64,000 bases of DNA from Neisseria brasiliensis (GTDB taxonomy: Bacteria > Pseudomonadota > Gammaproteobacteria > Burkholderiales > Neisseriaceae): positions 1,550,001-1,614,000 of the forward strand of contig NZ_CP046027.1 of assembly GCF_009671065.1 (NCBI RefSeq), written 5' to 3'. The position numbers were made by a program, and so were the translations under genes. Positions 17,992 through 25,784 of the stretch are shown here, in pieces. The first letter of the stretch is position 1, and each line of letters begins with the position of its first letter. A model generated the notes under the pieces. The model was not told where the DNA came from, ran no database searches, and saw only the letters and a program-made list of their open reading frames with translations.

Positions 17992-19428
17992 ATGAAAAAT
18001 ACAACCATCAAACCTGTGTTGAGCGCAGTGGCTGCTGCGGTGCTGTTATCGGCCTGTTCGTTGATGCCAAAATACGAGCAGCCGACGGTGGCCGTTGCCG
18101 ACACCTTCAAACACGATACTGCCGAACCGGGCATTCAGGCCGCTTCATTGGGCTGGCAGGATTATTTTGCCGACCCGCGCCTGCACCGTTTAATCGAAAT
18201 CGCATTGGAACGCAACACCGATTTGCGCCAAGCTGTATTGAATGCCGAAATCTACCGCAAACAATACATGATTGCGCGTAATGATTTGTTGCCGAGCATT
18301 GACGGCAGCGGCAGCGCAACCCGTTCACGTACTGCGCGCGATATGAGCAGTACCGGTTCGTCATACGTCCGTGAAGCCTATACCGTGGGCTTGGGCGTGG
18401 CTTCTTACGAAATCGATTTGTTCGGCCGTGTGCGCAGCACCAGCGAAGCCGCTTTGCAAGGTTATTTCAACAGCGCCGCCACCCGCGATGCCACGCATTT
18501 GACTTTGGTTTCCAGCATTGCCAAAGCCTATTTCAACGAACGCTACGCCGAAGAATCCATGGCTTTGGCGCAACGTGTGTTGAAAACGCGTGAAGTGACT
18601 TACGATTTGTCGAAACTGCGCCATCGAGCCGGTGTGATTTCCGCTGTGGACTTGCGCCAACAAGAAGCCTTGATTGAATCGGCCAAAGCGGATTACGCTT
18701 CTGCCGTACAAGCCCGCGAACAAGCGCGTAACGCTTTGGCTTTATTGATTAACCAGCCTTTGCCGGAAGACTTGCCGAAAGGCTTGCCATTGAACCGTCA
18801 GTTTAAAATTGACCGCCTGCCGGCCGGTTTGAGCTCAGAAGTATTGCTGAACCGTCCTGACGTGCGTGCAGCGGAATTTGCGCTGAAACAAGCCAACGCC
18901 AACATCGGCGCGGCGCGTGCAGCGTTTTACCCACGCATCAGCCTGACCGGTTCTTTGGGCACTGGTTCTACTGAATTGGACGGCTTGTTTAAAGGCCCGA
19001 ACCGCATGTGGTCGTTTGGTCCGTCAATCAGTATTCCGATTTTCAACTGGGGCACCAACAAAGCCAATCTCGACGTCGCCAAATTGCGCCAACAAGCCCA
19101 AGTGGCCGCGTATGAAAACGCCGTGCAATCTGCCTTCCAAGACGTATCCAACGCCTTGGTAGTACGTCAGCAGCTTGACCAACGCTACACCGCCTTAATC
19201 AAACAAAGCCGCTCATATGGCGACTACCTGCGCCTAGTCAACCTGCGCTACAAACACGGTGTATCCAGCGCCTTAGATTTGCTTGATGCCGAGCGCAGCA
19301 GCTATGGTGCCGATACGCAAGTATTGGCCACCCAGCTGACCCGCTTGGAAAATCTGGCGGATTTGTACAAAGTATTGGGCGGCGGTTTGAAACGCTTTAC
19401 CAACGATCCGGTTGAAACCAGCAATTAA
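17992..19428 (+). CDS. mtrE: Outer-membrane efflux channel MtrE (TolC/OprM family)
   Basis: This 478-residue outer-membrane lipoprotein forms the exit duct of the Mtr pump. The signal peptide ends in a lipobox (LLSACSLM, Cys about residue 22). Two OEP repeats form the beta-barrel strands and alpha-barrel helices; the second contains NRPDVRAAEFALKQANANIGAARAAFYPRISL (about residues 288-320 in parts). The C-terminus, NLADLYKVLGGG, is the family ending. Length fits OprM-type channels. It is in operon with mtrC and mtrD but separated from mtrD by 60 bp holding a stem-loop. A terminator follows. Confidence 0.96.
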   Translation: MKNTTIKPVLSAVAAAVLLSACSLMPKYEQPTVAVADTFKHDTAEPGIQAASLGWQDYFADPRLHRLIEIALERNTDLRQAVLNAEIYRKQYMIARNDLLPSIDGSGSATRSRTARDMSSTGSSYVREAYTVGLGVASYEIDLFGRVRSTSEAALQGYFNSAATRDATHLTLVSSIAKAYFNERYAEESMALAQRVLKTREVTYDLSKLRHRAGVISAVDLRQQEALIESAKADYASAVQAREQARNALALLINQPLPEDLPKGLPLNRQFKIDRLPAGLSSEVLLNRPDVRAAEFALKQANANIGAARAAFYPRISLTGSLGTGSTELDGLFKGPNRMWSFGPSISIPIFNWGTNKANLDVAKLRQQAQVAAYENAVQSAFQDVSNALVVRQQLDQRYTALIKQSRSYGDYLRLVNLRYKHGVSSALDLLDAERSSYGADTQVLATQLTRLENLADLYKVLGGGLKRFTNDPVETSN

Positions 19429-19445
19429 GGTTTGAATCATGAAAA

Positions 19446-19488
19446 AAATGCCGTCTGAAAAACAAAAGTTTTTCAGACGGCATTTTTA
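19446..19488 (+). terminator. mtrE terminator built from AT-type uptake sequences
   Basis: Both arms are the 12-base AT form (ATGCCGTCTGAA at 19448-19459 and its complement at 19472-19483), followed by a T tract. Nearly all other paired terminators here use the AG form. It also lies at the end of the converging transporter gene. Confidence 0.82.
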
Positions 19489-19513
19489 ATTTTGATGGCT
19501 CAGAAAATCAATA

Positions 19514-19942
19514 TCAACGCTTAATCGCCAACGTCAACACACCCGCCGTCACCAAAGCCAAGCCAATCCATTCTTGTATATTCGGGCGTTCATCCAAAAA
19601 CACCACCGCCATCAGCGCGACCAAGACCAAGCTGAATTTATCCACGGGCGCGACTTGCGAGGCATTGCCCATTTGCAGCGCTTTGAAATAGGCCAGCCAT
19701 GATGCACCGGTAGCGAGACCGGAGAGAATCAGGAATGTCCAGTTGCGGCCGGTAAAGCTTTCTACGCCTTGCCATTTCCCGGTGTAGGTGAGAAACAAAG
19801 CCAGCGCGGCGATGATGACCAGTGTGCGGATAAAGGTGGCAAAATCCGAATCAATGCCCTGCAAACCGGCTTTGGCAAAAATGGCGGTAAGTGCGGCGAA
19901 AAATGCTGAAGCCAATGCCCAATAAAACCAAGTAGCACCCAT
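19514..19942 (-). CDS. Small EamA/DMT-type membrane transporter
   Basis: This 142-residue membrane protein has about five hydrophobic helices (WFYWALASAFFAALTAIF; FIRTLVIIAALALFLTY; WTFLILSGLATGASWLAYF; FSLVLVALMAVVFL; WIGLALVTAGVLTLAI). It is a single EamA half, the size of members that act as pairs. The C-terminal pattern DERPNIQEWIGLALVTAGVL is typical. Substrate cannot be read from the sequence. An AAGGGAT ribosome-binding site precedes the ATG. It converges on mtrE and has no operon partner. Its promoter should lie in 19943-20127, shared with divergent fhs. Confidence 0.8.
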   Translation of the reverse strand: MGATWFYWALASAFFAALTAIFAKAGLQGIDSDFATFIRTLVIIAALALFLTYTGKWQGVESFTGRNWTFLILSGLATGASWLAYFKALQMGNASQVAPVDKFSLVLVALMAVVFLDERPNIQEWIGLALVTAGVLTLAIKR

Positions 19943-19991
19943 GTGAAATCCCTTTTTTTTAAATATTTTAAATAGAAATAAAACAAGAAGC

Positions 19992-20030
19992 TTTCAGACG
20001 GCCTGATAAGCCGTATTAGGCCGTTTGAAA
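19992..20030. repeat. Decayed uptake-sequence pair between EamA gene and fhs
   Basis: One arm is a perfect uptake sequence (TTCAGACGGCCT). The other has one change (GGCCGTTTGAAA). It lies between two divergent genes, so it does not end either of them. Confidence 0.6.
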
Positions 20031-20127
20031 ACAAAAAACAGTCTCTCAATTTGAAAAAATGCGGTTCGTTCTCAAAAACGTTATAATGCCATGATACACC
20101 CAATTCCATCTACTTGGAGGAGAAAAC

Positions 20128-21804
20128 ATGAGTTTCAAAACCGATGCCGAAATCGCGCAAGCCGCAACCATGCAGCCGATTGCCGACATTGCGGCCAAGC
20201 TTGGCATTGCCCATGAAAAGCTGGAGCCATATGGTCATTACAAAGCCAAAATCAATCCTGACGAAGCGTTTGCGCTGCCGAAAAAACAAGGCCGTCTGAT
20301 TTTGGTGACCGCCATCAACCCAACCCCAGCAGGCGAGGGTAAAACCACAGTAACCATCGGTTTGGCCGATGCCTTGAACTACATCGGTAAACAGACCGTG
20401 ATTGCGCTGCGTGAGCCGTCTTTAGGCCCAGTGTTTGGCGTAAAAGGCGGTGCGGCCGGTGGCGGTTATTCGCAAGTGTTGCCGATGGAAGACATCAATC
20501 TGCACTTTACCGGCGATTTCCACGCCATCGGTGCGGCTAACAATCTGCTGGCGGCCATGTTAGACAACCATATTTATCAAGGCAACGAGCTGAACATCGA
20601 CCCAAAACGCGTGCTGTGGCGCCGTGTGGTGGACATGAACGACCGCCAACTGCGCAACATTATTGATGGTTTGGGCAAAAGCGTTGACGGCGTGATGCGC
20701 CCTGACGGCTTTGATATTACCGTTGCTTCCGAAGTAATGGCCGTGTTCTGCTTAGCCAAAGACATCAGCGATTTGAAAACACGCTTGGGCAATATTTTGG
20801 TGGCTTACGCCAAAGACGGCAGCCCGGTTTACGCCAAAGATTTGAAAGCCCACGGCGCAATGGCGGCCTTGTTGAAAGACGCGATCAAACCGAATTTGGT
20901 GCAAACCATTGCCGGCACACCAGCATTCGTCCACGGCGGCCCGTTTGCCAACATCGCCCACGGCTGTAACACCGTGTTGGCGACCCGTTTGGCGAAGCAC
21001 TTGGGCGATTATGCCGTGACCGAAGCCGGTTTCGGTGCCGATTTGGGCGCGGAAAAATTCTGCGACATCAAATGCCGCTTGGCTGAATTAAAACCTGATG
21101 CCGCTGTGGTGGTGGCTACCGTGCGCGCGCTGAAATACAACGGCGGTGTGGAACGCGCCAACTTGGGCGAGGAAAATTTAGATGCATTGGCCAAAGGTTT
21201 ACCAAACTTGCTGAAACACATCAGCAACCTGAAAAACGTATTTGGTCTGCCGGTGGTGGTGGCGCTCAACCGCTTTGTATCCGACACCGATGCCGAATTG
21301 AAGCTGATTCAAGACGAATGCGCCAAGCAAGGCGTGGAAGTATCGTTGGCCGAAGTATGGGCGAAAGGCGGCGAGGGCGGCGCGGACTTGGCGCAAAAAG
21401 TGGTTAACGCCATCGAAACCCAGCCGAACAACTTCCAATTCGCCTACGAAACCGACCTGCCGATTAAAGACAAAATCCGCACCATTGCGCAAAAAATCTA
21501 CGGCGCGGCCGATGTGGAATTCAGCGCCGAAGCCAACGCCGAAATCGCCTCGCTGGAAAAACTCGGCTTAGACAAAATGCCCGTGTGCATGGCGAAAACC
21601 CAATATTCATTGAGCGACAACGCCGCTTTATTGGGTAAACCCGAAGGCTTCACCGTCAGCGTGCGTGGCATTACCGTATCCGCCGGCGCAGGTTTCATTG
21701 TTGCCCTGTGCGGCAACATGATGAAAATGCCGGGCTTGCCGAAAGTGCCGGCGGCGGAGAAGATTGATGTCGACGAAAATGGCGTGATTCATGGCTTGTT
21801 CTGA
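20128..21804 (+). CDS. fhs: Formate--tetrahydrofolate ligase
   Basis: This 558-residue ATP-dependent enzyme joins formate to tetrahydrofolate, making 10-formyl-THF for purine and initiator-tRNA formylation. The P-loop is TPAGEGKTTVTIGLADAL (about residue 66). Other family stretches include REPSLGPVFGVKGGAAGGGYSQV (about 95-117, in parts GPVFGVKGGAAGGGY), FTGDFHAIGAANNLLAA and a C-terminal GFTVSVRGITVSAGAGF. Length matches the family. A strong GGAGGAG ribosome-binding site precedes the ATG. It is monocistronic, with a paired uptake-sequence terminator after it. Confidence 0.96.
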   Translation: MSFKTDAEIAQAATMQPIADIAAKLGIAHEKLEPYGHYKAKINPDEAFALPKKQGRLILVTAINPTPAGEGKTTVTIGLADALNYIGKQTVIALREPSLGPVFGVKGGAAGGGYSQVLPMEDINLHFTGDFHAIGAANNLLAAMLDNHIYQGNELNIDPKRVLWRRVVDMNDRQLRNIIDGLGKSVDGVMRPDGFDITVASEVMAVFCLAKDISDLKTRLGNILVAYAKDGSPVYAKDLKAHGAMAALLKDAIKPNLVQTIAGTPAFVHGGPFANIAHGCNTVLATRLAKHLGDYAVTEAGFGADLGAEKFCDIKCRLAELKPDAAVVVATVRALKYNGGVERANLGEENLDALAKGLPNLLKHISNLKNVFGLPVVVALNRFVSDTDAELKLIQDECAKQGVEVSLAEVWAKGGEGGADLAQKVVNAIETQPNNFQFAYETDLPIKDKIRTIAQKIYGAADVEFSAEANAEIASLEKLGLDKMPVCMAKTQYSLSDNAALLGKPEGFTVSVRGITVSAGAGFIVALCGNMMKMPGLPKVPAAEKIDVDENGVIHGLF

Positions 21805-21817
21805 TAGTAAGTAGGTA

Positions 21818-21856
21818 AAAGGCCGTCTGAAAGTAATATGTTTTCAGACGGCCTTT
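21818..21856. terminator. Paired uptake-sequence terminator after fhs
   Basis: AAAAGGCCGTCTGAAAG and its inverted partner TTTCAGACGGCCTTTC lie between fhs and the converging orphan gene at 21862, serving both. Confidence 0.8.
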
Positions 21857-21861
21857 CTTCT

Positions 21862-22464
21862 CTATAAATCATTAAATTTTTTTAAAAAATTAACATGATC
21901 TTCTTGGGAGTAAAGTTCAATTCTAGAGATCTCAATAATTTTTTTATTTTTAAATTTAAAAATTACTTCATCTCTAAATCCCATTACATATGGTTTATTA
22001 GCTTTTTTTGAATTATCTATAGTAATGATTTCTAGGAAACTATCATTATCTATATCATTAAAAATATACCCAGACATTGTATTTACTGTAACTGAGTCTA
22101 AGAGCACCAAGGAAGACATATTATTATTTCTAGAAAATTGATATATTTCTAATTTACAACTGTAAGAGCCATCTGTAGACTGAATTAGTAATTCTTCTTT
22201 GCCATCATGGTCGATATCTAATTTTGTAATGTGATAAGGAGATGAAACTTTTTCTTGGAAGTCGTATGGTGTAATAACTTTATCTTGAGCAGAAACTCCT
22301 AACATTCCTATTAATTCAAATGGTTGGGCTTGCTGTTTATTCAGTAATTCTTTTTGCATTTTCCCATTAGCTATATTTGTATAAACTGCATAGATGAATG
22401 AAACTACGCCAATAATCCATCCGGACCAAGTTAAAAAGGTAGTAATTTGATTATTTTCTGACAT
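21862..22464 (-). CDS. Membrane-anchored protein of unknown function with calcium-loop-like repeats
   Basis: I do not recognise this 200-residue gene. One membrane segment lies near the N-terminus (WSGWIIGVVSFIYAVYTNI, residues 13-31), followed by a polar linker. The remainder is beta-rich, with two acidic loops, LDIDHDGKEELLI (about residue 84) and NDIDNDSFLEIITI (about 137). These look like the DxDxDG loops of VCBS/FG-GAP repeats. It is much richer in A and T than its neighbours and holds no uptake sequence, which suggests recent arrival. It has no operon partner. The function may be a surface or periplasmic binding role, but nothing proves it. Confidence 0.7.
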   Translation of the reverse strand: MSENNQITTFLTWSGWIIGVVSFIYAVYTNIANGKMQKELLNKQQAQPFELIGMLGVSAQDKVITPYDFQEKVSSPYHITKLDIDHDGKEELLIQSTDGSYSCKLEIYQFSRNNNMSSLVLLDSVTVNTMSGYIFNDIDNDSFLEIITIDNSKKANKPYVMGFRDEVIFKFKNKKIIEISRIELYSQEDHVNFLKKFNDL

Positions 22465-22575
22465 TGTTTTTTCTCAATTATTTGCTTTTTATAATACCGT
22501 AAGGAAGGTATTGTAAATAGTCTTTATTTCTACAACTACATCAAATCTTTTATAATAACGGCAATTCAATACAAA

Positions 22576-22587
22576 AGGCCGTCTGAA
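22576..22587 (+). promoter_or_regulatory. Uptake sequence abutting the orn start codon and supplying its ribosome-binding site
   Basis: The 12-base AG uptake sequence ends at the base before the ATG. Its AGG, with the A's before it (AAAAGG), is the only Shine-Dalgarno-like sequence at a workable distance (9 nt). Confidence 0.6.
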
Positions 22588-23139
22588 ATGACCCAAAACA
22601 CAAACAATCTCTGCTGGCTCGACATGGAAATGACCGGCCTCTATCCCGAAACCGACAAAATCATCGAAGTGGCGATGATTATCACTGACCAAGATTTGAA
22701 TGTGTTGGCGCAATCTGAAGTGTATGCTGTGCATCAAAGTGATGATGTTTTGAACGCGATGGACGAATGGAATACAGCAACCCACGGCCGCACGGGGTTG
22801 ACCCAACGGGTGCGCGAGTCAAGCTACACCGAAGCGGAAGTCGAGCAGAAATTACTCGATTTCATGGCTGAATGGATTCCGGAAAAAGCCACGCCGATGT
22901 GCGGTAACACCATTCATCAAGACCGCCGCTTTATGGTGAAATACATGCCGCGCTTGGAAGCGTATTTCCATTACCGCAATTTAGATGTGTCCACTCTGAA
23001 AGAGCTGGCCAAACGCTGGCATCCGGCTGTGGCCAAAGGCGTGGTGAAACGCGGTTCGCATCAGGCTTTGGACGATATTTTGGAAAGCATCGAAGAAATG
23101 CGTTATTACCGCGAGCATTTTTTGAAATTGCCACAATAG
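22588..23139 (+). CDS. orn: Oligoribonuclease
   Basis: This 183-residue 3'-5' exoribonuclease of the DEDDh class degrades 2-5 nt RNA fragments, including the pGpG left from cyclic-di-GMP, to mononucleotides. The DEDDh motifs are visible: WLDMEMTGL (D and E, residues 11-15), an Asp in the QDRRFM region (about 112), and HQALDDILESIEEMRYYR (His and Asp, about 158-163). Length fits (E. coli Orn 181). The start codon immediately follows a complete uptake sequence. It is probably monocistronic, with a paired terminator behind it. Confidence 0.95.
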   Translation: MTQNTNNLCWLDMEMTGLYPETDKIIEVAMIITDQDLNVLAQSEVYAVHQSDDVLNAMDEWNTATHGRTGLTQRVRESSYTEAEVEQKLLDFMAEWIPEKATPMCGNTIHQDRRFMVKYMPRLEAYFHYRNLDVSTLKELAKRWHPAVAKGVVKRGSHQALDDILESIEEMRYYREHFLKLPQ

Positions 23140-23146
23140 GGTAAAA

Positions 23147-23183
23147 CAGGCCGTCTGAATGTTTCAGTTTCAGACGGCCTTTT
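23147..23183 (+). terminator. Paired uptake-sequence terminator after orn
   Basis: CAGGCCGTCTGAA and TTCAGACGGCCTTTT are inverted around an 11-nt loop, with a T tract. Confidence 0.8.
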
Positions 23184-23243
23184 ATCATTCAGACATCAAA
23201 CTGCGCTACAATCGTCACACACTGTTGATAAAAGGTTGCCCTT

Positions 23244-24302
23244 ATGACCTACCAATACCGCCAAACCCTACCCGATACGCCGCTGGATATTGTCGGCGAT
23301 GTGCACGGCGAATTTGCCGCCTTGCAAAACCTGTTGCGCCATTTAGGCTACGATTCAGACGGCCGCCATCCAGATGGGCGCAGGCTGGTGTTTGTCGGCG
23401 ATTTGTGCGATCGCGGACCGGACAGTCCGGCAGTGTTGAAATGGGTGAAACGCGCGCAAGAGCAGGGCTTGGCCTATGTGGCGTTGGGTAATCACGAATT
23501 GAATATTTTGGTGGGCGACCGCAAAGACGGCTCGGGCTGGTTTTTTGATTCACGCGCACAAAAAGACGGAATCAACTATGCGCCGTGGCAGCGTGCCAAT
23601 GAAGCGGAAAAAGAAGTGCTCACCGCATGGCTGGCCAAGCAGCCGATTATTTGTGAACGCGCCGATATCCGCATTATTCATGCTGCGTGGTTGCCGGAAA
23701 TGTTCCCTCGCTTGGACGACGCACAGGCGCGTGGCGAAGATTTGGTCACGCAATACCGCCGTTTTGACCAAGAATTGAAGCAACAGCTTAAGACGGCCTC
23801 ATGGTATGAGGATTACCGCTGCGAGCAGCAGCATTATGCCGAATTGGCGGAAAATCCCGACCAAGCGCCGCCGCCCATGCCGGCTACTGCGCAATATGAT
23901 TTTGCCCGCGGTAAAGCGCACCCTTTGCGCGCCTTGACCAGCGGCATGGAAAAATTGGTGTCGGAACTGTTTTATGCCGGTGGGCGTTGGCGCGGAACCA
24001 GTCGCTGCCCGTGGTGGGAAGATTATCAGGAAGATGTGCCGGTGGTGATTGGCCATTATTGGCGCACTTGGCAGCCGAATCCAAACACCGTTGCCGCCGA
24101 GCGCAAATTGCTGCCTACCCAACCGACGGTTTGGCACGGCGCGAAAAACAATGTGTTTTGCGTGGACTTTTCCATCGGCGCCAGTTGGCGTGTGCGCAAG
24201 TTCCCCGAAAAATATTCGCAGCAACAATTCCGCTTGGCGGCCTTGCGTTGGCCGGAACGGACTTTGATGTTTGATGATGGGGAAGTGGTGGCGACGGATT
24301 AA
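23244..24302 (+). CDS. Metallophosphoesterase (calcineurin-like)
   Basis: This 352-residue protein has the dimetal phosphoesterase motifs in order: DIVGDVHGEF (GDxHG, residues 13-22), FVGDLCDRGPDS (GDxxDRG, about 51) and ALGNHELN (GNHE, about 80). Later histidines are in IIHAAWLP (about 145) and VVIGHYW (about 274). This is the bacterial PPP-like group that includes diadenosine tetraphosphatase and serine/threonine phosphatases. The long C-terminal half (residues 190-350) is extra to the simplest members, and I cannot name the substrate. One uptake sequence lies in the gene near 23355. It has no partner genes, and paired terminators lie on both sides. Confidence 0.85.
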   Translation: MTYQYRQTLPDTPLDIVGDVHGEFAALQNLLRHLGYDSDGRHPDGRRLVFVGDLCDRGPDSPAVLKWVKRAQEQGLAYVALGNHELNILVGDRKDGSGWFFDSRAQKDGINYAPWQRANEAEKEVLTAWLAKQPIICERADIRIIHAAWLPEMFPRLDDAQARGEDLVTQYRRFDQELKQQLKTASWYEDYRCEQQHYAELAENPDQAPPPMPATAQYDFARGKAHPLRALTSGMEKLVSELFYAGGRWRGTSRCPWWEDYQEDVPVVIGHYWRTWQPNPNTVAAERKLLPTQPTVWHGAKNNVFCVDFSIGASWRVRKFPEKYSQQQFRLAALRWPERTLMFDDGEVVATD

Positions 24303-24360
24303 AGTACTGTTAGCTGCTTGGATTTTTGATTCAGTGAAAAGTACGTTGATGAATGTATGT

Positions 24361-24393
24361 AGGCCGTCTGAAAAAATCATTTTCAGACGGCCT
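24361..24393. terminator. Two-way paired uptake-sequence terminator (phosphoesterase / ubiT)
   Basis: Inverted AG uptake sequences lie between two converging genes. Confidence 0.8.
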
Positions 24394-24429
24394 GATAAAG
24401 TTTACTACTAATCACATATTGAGATGATT

Positions 24430-24870
24430 TTATTGTGGCATATCACGATTGAGAAACCAATGACTAAGCGGCCAATCAACGCTGTCAAGCAGGTTTTTGG
24501 TGATTAATCCCAGCTCTGTATCGCCTTCAATCTGTAATTTGCGTTTAAAAAATAATGTATCCGGATCTTCTTCCCGCATAATCATGCGCATAAAATCAAC
24601 ACCATTGGCGGCCAAACGTAAATCGGGTGCTCCCTCAAAAGCGTTTGCAATAAATTTTTCTTCATTGGCACCAAATCGGATTTTCACACCGGCATCCAAT
24701 ACATCGATTTCAAACTTCCTTCCGGCAAAAAGGCTCATATCGGCCGGCAGCAGCTCTTTAGCCAACATGGTGTTTAAGGCGGTGACCAATATAAAACGGG
24801 GCGGTTTGGCGGGTAATTTACCGACCAACTTTCCCAACCATTGTGGCAGGATGATTTCAGGCAGCTCCAT
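24430..24870 (-). CDS. ubiT: UbiT, SCP2-domain protein for anaerobic ubiquinone synthesis
   Basis: This 146-residue protein has an SCP2 lipid-binding domain (FILVTALNTMLAKELLP, residues 26-42; KFEIDVLDAGVKIRF; LRLAANGVDFMRMIM). UbiT (E. coli YhbT) binds ubiquinone precursors and is needed with UbiU and UbiV for oxygen-independent ubiquinone synthesis. I chose the ATG at 24870 because an AAGGAG site lies 8 nt before it; this start overlaps the end of ubiV by 14 bp. It is the last gene of ubiU-ubiV-ubiT. No residue looks out of place. Confidence 0.9.
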   Translation of the reverse strand: MELPEIILPQWLGKLVGKLPAKPPRFILVTALNTMLAKELLPADMSLFAGRKFEIDVLDAGVKIRFGANEEKFIANAFEGAPDLRLAANGVDFMRMIMREEDPDTLFFKRKLQIEGDTELGLITKNLLDSVDWPLSHWFLNRDMPQ

Positions 24871-25774
24871 AATATTTCTCCTTAACGGCCTCAATTCCAG
24901 GCTGGCCAAACCAATATCCATCGACCAACGTTCCGGTTGATAAATGTTTCAATTCGGGTAAAGCATCGGTTAAAGATAATATGCCGTCTGTAACGTCACG
25001 ATGAATTTGAACAATCTCTGCCATACCGGTTATTTGCGGCGACAAACGCAGTATGTCTATACCGATGGCCGCCATGTCTTGATGGTGCGGCAATAGGTTC
25101 TGGCAGCCGTAAGACATGGTCTGAATCCCATTAATGGTTAAAAAAGGCTGGCCTTCACGGGTATTCATGGTCATGCCGTGATCGTAATCCAAGCAGCGGA
25201 ATTCGCAGCTGTCTTTATTCAGATTGTAATGGCGGGCAGTAAAACAGCGGGATGAATAGGCCAGCGGCATTTTCCCCCATGCGAATACTTCGGTTTCGAT
25301 ACCGTTTGTTGCAGAAGTAATCGCAGCCAATTTTTCCCGACTCAATTCTGCAGGAGCCAACCAGCGATATGCGCCCAAATTTTTAAATAATGTCAGGGTA
25401 GTGTCGTTATAGATATTGAGGCTGGCACCGGCTACAAACGGTATGCCGTGTTCGCGAGCCAGTTTGACAGCACCCATATCGTTGGCTTCAATTTTAAATT
25501 TTCCTTGCCCGGCAATTTTGCGCAAGCGTTTTAAATCGGATTCACTTTCCAGTAAAACCTGTGAAGATAAAATAATTTCTTTACCGCTGTCTGCCAAGTC
25601 TTCTGCCAAGCCGAACCAGTCCGAAAAGCGCATTTTTTGTCGGCGCGAACACACGACTTCTCCAAGATAAATGGTATCGAGCGGGGCATCCAGCATGGTT
25701 GTATAAAACTCCAGTAAAGTTTCTTTTTGCCAGAAAAACAATACAGGGCCTAATGATAATTTTAATTTGCTCAT
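24857..25774 (-). CDS. ubiV: UbiV, U32-family hydroxylation partner
   Basis: This 305-residue protein of the U32 'peptidase' family starts SKLKLSLGPVLFFWQKE and has the TIM-barrel pattern IYLGEVVCSRR. Cysteines at CFTARHYNLNKDSCEFRC (about residues 173-190) are where UbiV carries its 4Fe-4S ligands. UbiV works as a complex with UbiU in the oxygen-independent hydroxylation of the ubiquinone ring, using prephenate as oxygen donor in E. coli. It is 10 bp after ubiU, overlaps ubiT by 14 bp, and has AGGAT before the ATG. The assignment is supported by all three genes lying together. Confidence 0.92.
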   Translation of the reverse strand: MSKLKLSLGPVLFFWQKETLLEFYTTMLDAPLDTIYLGEVVCSRRQKMRFSDWFGLAEDLADSGKEIILSSQVLLESESDLKRLRKIAGQGKFKIEANDMGAVKLAREHGIPFVAGASLNIYNDTTLTLFKNLGAYRWLAPAELSREKLAAITSATNGIETEVFAWGKMPLAYSSRCFTARHYNLNKDSCEFRCLDYDHGMTMNTREGQPFLTINGIQTMSYGCQNLLPHHQDMAAIGIDILRLSPQITGMAEIVQIHRDVTDGILSLTDALPELKHLSTGTLVDGYWFGQPGIEAVKEKYYGAA

Positions 25775-25784
25775 ACGGTTTATC

